This document shows positions 56,380-64,000 of a stretch of 64,000 nt of DNA, in pieces. Position numbers and translations under genes: made by a program. Numbering within the stretch: the first letter of the stretch is position 1; each line of letters begins with the position of its first letter. The notes beneath the pieces were generated by a model. It was given only the letters and a program-made list of their open reading frames with translations, made no database searches and was not told the origin of the DNA. Source of the stretch: Streptomyces sp. NBC_00670 (GTDB lineage Bacteria; Actinomycetota; Actinomycetes; Streptomycetales; Streptomycetaceae); assembly GCF_036226765.1 (NCBI RefSeq), contig NZ_CP109017.1, positions 6,015,001-6,079,000 of the forward strand, read 5' to 3'.

Positions 56380-56446
56380 CCGCGGCGAGGGGTGGGCCGG
56401 CGGGAGAACAAAAGCCGCTCACATGAACCGCTCACCCACCCCCCGC

Positions 56447-58978
<2,532 letters not shown>

Positions 58979-59137
58979 GGCCTTCCGTTCCCTGGCTTCC
59001 CGGTCGGTGCGGGGACGCCATAGCTCTGGGTGCGGGTGCGCACGGCGAGTGCCCTTGCGCTCCGCTGTTATGCATGGGGCGCCCAGGGGGGAGGGGGTTC
59101 CTGTGGGTGTGCGGGTGCGGGTTGGGGTGGGTTGCTC

Positions 59138-59156
59138 GCGCAGTTCCCCGCGCCCC
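59138..59156 (-). repeat. Dispersed intergenic element, short form
   Basis: This is an exact inverted copy of GGGGCGCGGGGAACTGCGC, with the GGGTGCGGGT flank, in the 276-bp divergent region between the ClpC-like gene and the pyrimidine operon. Confidence 0.85.
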
Positions 59157-59254
59157 TCTGGGGCGCGGTGTCTTGGCACGGCGGCCCCGGAGGCCTACCG
59201 TCGTCGTTCCGTGGTCGTGTCTACGGGCGTAGAGGGTCTGTGGAGGTGTGGCAC

Positions 59255-60097
59255 ATGGCTCATGTCGTGCGGGCGGCGTTGGTGCAGGCGAGCTGGACCG
59301 GGGACACCGAATCCATGATCGTCAAGCATGAGGAGCACGCCCGGGAGGCCGCCCGGCAGGGGGCCCGGGTGATCGGGTTCCAGGAGGTGTTCAACGCGCC
59401 GTACTTCTGCCAGGTGCAGGAGCCGGAGCACTACCGCTGGGCGGAACCCGTGCCGGACGGGCCGACCGTCACCCGGATGCGGGCGCTCGCGCGCGAGACC
59501 GGGATGGTGCTCGTCGTGCCCGTGTTCGAGGTCGAGCAGTCTGGGTTCTACTACAACACCGCCGCCGTGATCGACGCCGACGGCAGCTACCTCGGCAAGT
59601 ACCGCAAGCACCACATCCCCCAGGTCGAGGGGTTCTGGGAGAAGTACTACTTCCGGCCCGGCAACGCCGGCTGGCCCGTGTTCGACACCGCCGTCGGCAG
59701 GGTCGGCGTCTACATCTGCTACGACCGGCACTTCCCCGAGGGCTGGCGGCAACTCGGTCTGAACGGTGCCCAGTTGGTCTACAACCCGTCCGCCACCCAC
59801 CGCGGCCTCTCCGCGTACCTGTGGCAGTTGGAGCAGCCCGCGGCGGCCGCCGCCAACGCGTACTTCGTCGCCGCGATCAACCGCGTCGGCCAGGAGGAGT
59901 ACGGCGACAACGACTTCTACGGCACCTCCTACTTCGTCGACCCGCGCGGACAGCTCGTCGGCGGGGCCGCCAGTGACACCGAGGAGCAACTGCTCGTCCG
60001 CGACCTCGACTTCGGGCAGATCGACGCGGTACGGCAACAATGGGCGTTCTACCGCGACCGCCGCCCCGACGCGTACGAAGGACTGGTGCAGCCGTGA
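59255..60097 (+). CDS. Carbon-nitrogen hydrolase, beta-ureidopropionase-like
   Basis: The 280-aa protein is a nitrilase-superfamily amidohydrolase with the catalytic triad Glu44 (VIGFQEVFNAPYFCQ), Lys118 (LGKYRKHHIPQVEGFWEKYY) and Cys155 (GVYICYDRHFPEGWRQLGLN). YNPSATHRGLSAYLWQLEQP and AAINRVGQEE support the N-carbamoyl-beta-alanine amidohydrolase branch. It would split N-carbamoyl-beta-alanine to beta-alanine, CO2 and ammonia. GGAGGTG at six bases decides the ATG at 59255. GTGA overlap with the aminotransferase and the dihydropyrimidinase downstream support the pathway. Confidence 0.9.
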   Translation: MAHVVRAALVQASWTGDTESMIVKHEEHAREAARQGARVIGFQEVFNAPYFCQVQEPEHYRWAEPVPDGPTVTRMRALARETGMVLVVPVFEVEQSGFYYNTAAVIDADGSYLGKYRKHHIPQVEGFWEKYYFRPGNAGWPVFDTAVGRVGVYICYDRHFPEGWRQLGLNGAQLVYNPSATHRGLSAYLWQLEQPAAAAANAYFVAAINRVGQEEYGDNDFYGTSYFVDPRGQLVGGAASDTEEQLLVRDLDFGQIDAVRQQWAFYRDRRPDAYEGLVQP

Positions 60098-61380
60098 CCG
60101 ACGACCTCCACGCCCGCCACCGTGCCGTACTCCCCGAGTGGCTGGCCCTCTACTACGACACCCCGCTGGAGATCACCCACGGCGAGGGCAGGCACGTCTG
60201 GGACGCCGAGGGCACCAAGTACCTCGACTTCTTCGGCGGCATCCTCACCACCATGACCGCGCACGCCCTGCCCGAGGTCACCAAGGCGGTGAGCGAGCAG
60301 GCCGGCCGCATCCTGCACTCCTCCACCCTCTACCTCAACCGCCCGATGGTCGAACTCGCCGAGAAGATCGCCGAGTTGAGCGGCATCCCGGACGCCCGGG
60401 TCTTCTTCACCACCTCCGGCACCGAGGCCAACGACACCGCGCTGCTGCTCGCGACCACCTACCGGCGCAGCAACACCCTGCTGGCGATGCGCAACAGCTA
60501 CCACGGCCGCTCCTTCTCCACGGTCGGCATCACCGGCAACCGCGGCTGGTCGCCCACCTCCCTCTCGCCGCTCCAGACGCTCTACGTCCACGGCGGTGTC
60601 CGCACCCGCGGCCCCTACGCGCACCTGGGCGACGCCGAGTTCGTCGCGGCCTGCGTCGAGGACCTGAAGGACCTGCTCGGCCACACCCGCCCGCCGGCCG
60701 CGCTGATCGCCGAACCGGTGCAGGGCGTCGGCGGCTTCACCTCCCCGCCCGACGGGCTGTACGCGGCCTTCCGCAAGGTGCTGCGCGAGCGCGGCGTCCT
60801 GTGGATCGCCGACGAGGTGCAGACCGGCTGGGGCCGCACCGGCGACCACTTCTGGGGCTGGCAGGCGCACGCCGAGAACGGCCCGCCGGACATGGTGACC
60901 TTCGCCAAGGGCATCGGCAACGGCATGTCCATCGGCGGCGTGGTGGCCCGCGCCGAGATCATGAACTGCCTCGACGCCAACAGCATCTCCACCTTCGGCG
61001 GCACCCAGATCACCATGGCGGCCGGCCTTGCCAACCTCTCCTACCTGCTGGAACACGACCTCCAGGGCAACGCCCGGCGGGTGGGCGGGCGGCTCCTGGA
61101 ACGGCTGCGAGAGGGCACCGCGGACAACCCGGCCGTACGGGAGGTGCGCGGACGCGGACTGATGATCGGCGTCGAACTCGTCCGCCCCGGCACCGACGAG
61201 GCGGACCCGGCCGCCGCGGCCGCCGTACTGGAGGCCGCACGCGAGGGCGGACTCCTCATCGGCAAGGGCGGCGGCCACAGCACCAGCGCCCTGCGCATCG
61301 CCCCGCCCCTGACCCTCACCGCCGCCGAGGCGGAGGAGGGCGCCGACATCCTTCTGCGCGCGCTGCGGAGCGCCCACTAG
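60094..61380 (+). CDS. Class III aminotransferase, beta-alanine/AGXT2-like
   Basis: The 428-aa enzyme is a class III PLP aminotransferase. Marks are VWDAEGTKYLDFFGGILTTM, VFFTTSGTEANDTALLLATT, RNSYHGRSFSTVGITGNRGW, LIAEPVQGVGGFTSPPDGLY, LWIADEVQTGWGRTGDHFWG and the PLP lysine in MVTFAKGIGNGMSIGGVVAR. It is similar to AGXT2-type enzymes that use beta-alanine or beta-aminoisobutyrate with pyruvate or glyoxylate. Its place after the ureidopropionase fits the next step, oxidation of beta-alanine to malonate semialdehyde. The GTG at 60094 overlaps the previous stop. Confidence 0.92.
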   Translation: MTDDLHARHRAVLPEWLALYYDTPLEITHGEGRHVWDAEGTKYLDFFGGILTTMTAHALPEVTKAVSEQAGRILHSSTLYLNRPMVELAEKIAELSGIPDARVFFTTSGTEANDTALLLATTYRRSNTLLAMRNSYHGRSFSTVGITGNRGWSPTSLSPLQTLYVHGGVRTRGPYAHLGDAEFVAACVEDLKDLLGHTRPPAALIAEPVQGVGGFTSPPDGLYAAFRKVLRERGVLWIADEVQTGWGRTGDHFWGWQAHAENGPPDMVTFAKGIGNGMSIGGVVARAEIMNCLDANSISTFGGTQITMAAGLANLSYLLEHDLQGNARRVGGRLLERLREGTADNPAVREVRGRGLMIGVELVRPGTDEADPAAAAAVLEAAREGGLLIGKGGGHSTSALRIAPPLTLTAAEAEEGADILLRALRSAH

Positions 61381-61415
61381 CCGTACCGGAACAGGGACAG
61401 GGAGAGGCAGGCAGC

Positions 61416-62822
61416 ATGAGCAGCCGTACCGTCGTCCGTGGCGGCCTCGTCGTCACCGCCTCCGACGAACTCCACGCCGACGTCCTGATCGAGGACGGCC
61501 GTATCGCCGCCCTCGCCACCACCGGCACCCCGGCCGCCGAGGCGTTCACCGCCGAGCGCACCCTCGACGCCACCGGCAAGTACGTCATCCCGGGCGGCGT
61601 CGACGGCCACACCCACATGGAGATGCCCTTCGGCGGCACCTACGCCTCCGACACCTTCGAGACCGGCACCCGGGCCGCCGCCTGGGGCGGCACCACCACC
61701 ATCGTCGACTTCGCCATCCAGAGCGTCGGCGGCACCCTGCGCGAGGGCCTGGACGCCTGGCACGCCAAGGCGGAGGGCAACTGCGCGATCGACTACGGCT
61801 TCCACATGATCGTCTCGGACGTCAACGACGCGACGCTCAAGGAGATGGACCGCCTCGTCGACCACGACGGCGTGACCTCGTTCAAGCAGTTCATGGCCTA
61901 CCCGGGGGTCTTCTACTCCGACGACGGCCAGATCCTGCGCGCCATGCAGCGCGCCGCCGGAAACGGCGGGCTCATCATGATGCACGCCGAGAACGGCATC
62001 GCCATCGACGTCCTCGTCGAGCAGGCCCTCGCCCGCGGCGACACCGACCCCCGCTTCCACGGCGAGGTCCGCAAGGCCCTCCTGGAGGCCGAGGCCACCC
62101 ACCGCGCCATCCGGCTCGCGCAGGTCGCCGGGGCGCCCCTGTACGTCGTGCACGTCTCGGCGCGGGAGGCGCTCGCCGAACTGGCCAGGGCCCGCGACGA
62201 CGGGCTGCCCGTCTTCGGCGAGACCTGCCCGCAGTATCTGTTCCTGTCCACCGACAACCTCGCCGAGCCGGACTTCGAGGGCGCCAAGTACGTGTGCAGC
62301 ACCCCGCTGCGCCCGCGCGAGCACCAGGCGGCGCTGTGGAGGGGGCTGCGCACCAACGACCTCCAGGTCGTCTCCACCGACCACTGCCCGTTCTGCTTCA
62401 CCGGGCAGAAGGAGCTGGGCCGCGGCGACTTCTCGAAGATCCCCAACGGGCTGCCGGGGGTGGAGAACCGCATGGACCTCCTCCACCAGGCCGTCGTCGA
62501 CGGGCACCTCTCCCGCCGCCGCTGGATCGAGCTCGCCTGCGCCACCCCGGCCCGCATGTTCGGCCTCTACCCGAGGAAGGGCACGCTCGCCCCCGGCTCC
62601 GACGCCGACCTCGTCGTCTACGACCCGGGCGCCGAGCAGGTCCTCTCCGCCGCGAGCCACCACATGAACGTCGACTACTCGGCGTACGAGGGGCGGCGGA
62701 TCACCGGCCGGGTCGAGACCGTGCTCTCGCGGGGCGAACCGGTCGTCACGGCGGGGGAGTTCACCGGCCGCGCGGGCCACGGCAGATACCTCCCGCGCGC
62801 CACCTGTCAGTACCTCGGCTGA
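61416..62822 (+). CDS. hydA: Dihydropyrimidinase (D-hydantoinase)
   Basis: The 468-aa enzyme is a cyclic amidohydrolase with two metals held by HTHMEM (His65, His67), the carboxylated Lys157 in GVTSFKQFMAYPGV, His in LIMMHAENG and YVVHVSARE, and Asp in VVSTDHCPFCFTGQKELGRG. LPGVENRMDLLHQAVVDG and the final domain ATPARMFGLYPRKGTLAPGS complete the family. It opens dihydrouracil or dihydrothymine to the N-carbamoyl beta-amino acid used by the hydrolase at 59255. The ATG at 61416 has GGGAGAGG upstream, 35 bp after the aminotransferase stop. Confidence 0.95.
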   Translation: MSSRTVVRGGLVVTASDELHADVLIEDGRIAALATTGTPAAEAFTAERTLDATGKYVIPGGVDGHTHMEMPFGGTYASDTFETGTRAAAWGGTTTIVDFAIQSVGGTLREGLDAWHAKAEGNCAIDYGFHMIVSDVNDATLKEMDRLVDHDGVTSFKQFMAYPGVFYSDDGQILRAMQRAAGNGGLIMMHAENGIAIDVLVEQALARGDTDPRFHGEVRKALLEAEATHRAIRLAQVAGAPLYVVHVSAREALAELARARDDGLPVFGETCPQYLFLSTDNLAEPDFEGAKYVCSTPLRPREHQAALWRGLRTNDLQVVSTDHCPFCFTGQKELGRGDFSKIPNGLPGVENRMDLLHQAVVDGHLSRRRWIELACATPARMFGLYPRKGTLAPGSDADLVVYDPGAEQVLSAASHHMNVDYSAYEGRRITGRVETVLSRGEPVVTAGEFTGRAGHGRYLPRATCQYLG

Positions 62823-62862
62823 CGGCCGCCGTCGGCGACCCGGACCCTTCCAGGAGTGGCGC

Positions 62863-63903
62863 ATGGATGACGGACGCATGGACTTCGGACTCGTCCTGCA
62901 GACCGACCCGCCCGCCTCGCGCGTCGTCGACCTGATGCGGCGCGCCGAGCGCAACGGCTTCACGTACGGCTGGACCTTCGACTCGGCCGTGCTCTGGCAG
63001 GAACCGTTCGTCATCCACAGCCAGATCCTGGCGCACACCGACACCCTGACCGTCGGTCCGATGGTCACCAACCCCGGCACCCGCACCTGGGAGGTGACCG
63101 CCTCCACCTTCGCCACCCTCAACGACATGTTCGGCAACCGCACGGTGTGCGGGATCGGCCGCGGCGACTCCGCGATGCGTGTCGCGGGCCGTAAGCCCCA
63201 CACCCTGGCCCGGATCAGCGCGGCGATGAAGGTGATCCGGGCCCTGGCACGGGGCGAGGAGGCCGACCTCGGCGGCGGCACGGTCGTCCGGTTCCCGTGG
63301 GTCCGGCCGGGGGCTCAGCTCCCGGTGTGGATGGCCGCGTACGGGCCGAAGGCGCTGCGGATGGCGGGGGAGGAGGCCGACGGGTTCATCCTCCAGCTCG
63401 CCGACCCCTACCTCACCGCCTCCATGGTGCGCACCGTGAAGGACGCCGCCGCGGCGGCCGGGCGCGACCCCGGCGAGGTGACGGTGTGCGTCGCCGCCCC
63501 CGCGTACGTCACCGCCGACGACTCGCCCGAGGCGCTCGCCCACGCGCGGGAACAGTGCCGGTGGTTCGGCGGCATGGTCGGCAACCACGTCGCCGACCTC
63601 GTCGCCCGCTACGGGGAGCACTCCGCCGCCGTGCCCGACGCGCTCACCGACTACATCAAGTCCCGCGAGGGCTACGACTACTCCCACCACGGCCGTGCCG
63701 ACAACCCGGACACCGCGTTCGTGCCGGACGACATCGTCGACCGGTTCTGCGTCCTCGGCCCAGCGCAGGCACACATCGAGAAACTCCGCGCCCTGCGGGA
63801 CCTGGGCGTCGACCAGTTCGCGCTCTACGACATGCACGACGCCCAGGAAGACGTCATCGACGCGTACGGGACCACGGTGATCCCCGCCGTCAACGCGGGC
63901 TGA
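62863..63903 (+). CDS. LLM-class F420/FMN-dependent oxidoreductase (TIGR03842-like)
   Basis: The 346-aa protein is a luciferase-like (LLM) TIM-barrel oxidoreductase. DFGLVLQTDPPASRVVDLMR starts the barrel, then YGWTFDSAVLWQEPFVIHSQ, LTVGPMVTNPGTRTWEVTAS, CGIGRGDSAMRVAGRKPHTL, and a C-terminal DDIVDRFCVLGPAQAHIEKL and DQFALYDMHDAQEDVIDAYG. I recall the family TIGR03842 as F420-dependent and often found beside dihydropyrimidinase genes in actinobacteria. Its reaction is not established; reduction of a pyrimidine is a reasonable guess because no dihydropyrimidine dehydrogenase is present. AGGAG at six bases supports the ATG at 62863. Confidence 0.88.
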   Translation: MDDGRMDFGLVLQTDPPASRVVDLMRRAERNGFTYGWTFDSAVLWQEPFVIHSQILAHTDTLTVGPMVTNPGTRTWEVTASTFATLNDMFGNRTVCGIGRGDSAMRVAGRKPHTLARISAAMKVIRALARGEEADLGGGTVVRFPWVRPGAQLPVWMAAYGPKALRMAGEEADGFILQLADPYLTASMVRTVKDAAAAAGRDPGEVTVCVAAPAYVTADDSPEALAHAREQCRWFGGMVGNHVADLVARYGEHSAAVPDALTDYIKSREGYDYSHHGRADNPDTAFVPDDIVDRFCVLGPAQAHIEKLRALRDLGVDQFALYDMHDAQEDVIDAYGTTVIPAVNAG

Positions 63904-63923
63904 AACGGGGCGGATCGGGGCCG

Positions 63924-64000
63924 TCAGCCCTTCCCCAGCGCCGCCACCGCCTCCTTGGCCGCCTTGATCGCACCCTTGTTGATCTCGTCCGTGCCCGGCG
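63924..64000 (-). CDS. C-terminus of an unidentified gene (partial)
   Basis: On the minus strand the last 25 codons read PGTDEINKGAIKAAKEAVAA followed by LGKG and a TGA at 63926-63924. The lysine/alanine-rich amphipathic helix does not allow a family call. It is convergent with the LLM oxidoreductase, 20 bp apart. Confidence 0.6.
   Translation of the reverse strand, partial: PGTDEINKGAIKAAKEAVAALGKG

Overview
The window is typical high-GC actinobacterial DNA. Codon third positions are almost all G or C, GTG and TTG starts are common, and many genes look leaderless with TAGxxT-type -10 boxes. The gene families present (large LAL/LuxR regulators, HxlR, IclR, SGNH and GH89 secreted enzymes, F420-type LLM oxidoreductase, NIS siderophore synthetases) point to Streptomyces or a close relative. 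I saw no rRNA, tRNA, CRISPR array, integrase or complete insertion sequence. The sequence reads as chromosomal accessory or shell genome rather than a phage or plasmid.

Layout. 1-5600: the tail of a tyrosine-phosphatase-like gene, a TOBE/HTH molybdate-type protein, a 949-aa LAL-type LuxR regulator, a 1-kb non-coding stretch with a 92-bp tandem array, and a GAF-LuxR regulator. 5700-9120: two translationally coupled acyl-CoA ligases. 9200-12300: an XRE regulator divergent from an orphan protein with the N-terminal signature of contractile-injection-system (eCIS) cargo and a Cys/His C-terminal domain, then a degraded lyase gene and a DJ-1/PfpI protein. 12400-18460: secreted alpha-N-acetylglucosaminidase, a hypothetical protein, a histidine phosphatase, an aminotransferase and a divergent HxlR regulator. 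18500-20700: two coupled surface-anchored proteins, one with a VWA domain. 20700-25100: two divergent IucA/IucC siderophore synthetases and an orphan HipA-like kinase. 25100-29000: malate synthase, a MobA-like nucleotidyltransferase, a small conserved protein and an AllR-like IclR regulator. 29000-33050: AIM24 protein, RibD/DHFR-like reductase, quinone-oxidoreductase-like enzyme and a P450.

33000-39900 is a sugar or cyclitol uptake locus: a Gfo/Idh dehydrogenase divergent from a GntR regulator, then a coupled three-gene ABC importer, a ROK kinase and a membrane-anchored protein. 40000-44600 is a coupled SNF2 helicase/SWIM-zinc-finger pair behind a DNA-damage-type promoter. A promoter of the same architecture precedes exonuclease III at 49876. 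44700-46520: TetR regulator, peroxiredoxin-like protein and a regulator remnant. 46770-54320: polysaccharide deacetylase, PcaL fusion, metallo-beta-lactamase-fold protein, exonuclease III, SGNH hydrolase and two conserved hypotheticals. 54360-59000: a 14-bp repeat array, gamma-glutamyltransferase and a ClpC-like AAA+ chaperone. 59250-63900 is a four-gene set for the late steps of reductive pyrimidine breakdown, and the window ends in the C-terminus of an unidentified gene.

Three points stand out: the orphan eCIS-type cargo protein; a dispersed repeat family that forms the 92-bp array, sits between many genes and has entered the reading frame of the SWIM gene twice; and several promoters whose operators can be read directly (malate synthase, the HxlR pair, the sugar locus and the two damage-type promoters). 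All functional assignments come from reading motifs by eye; no database search was run.
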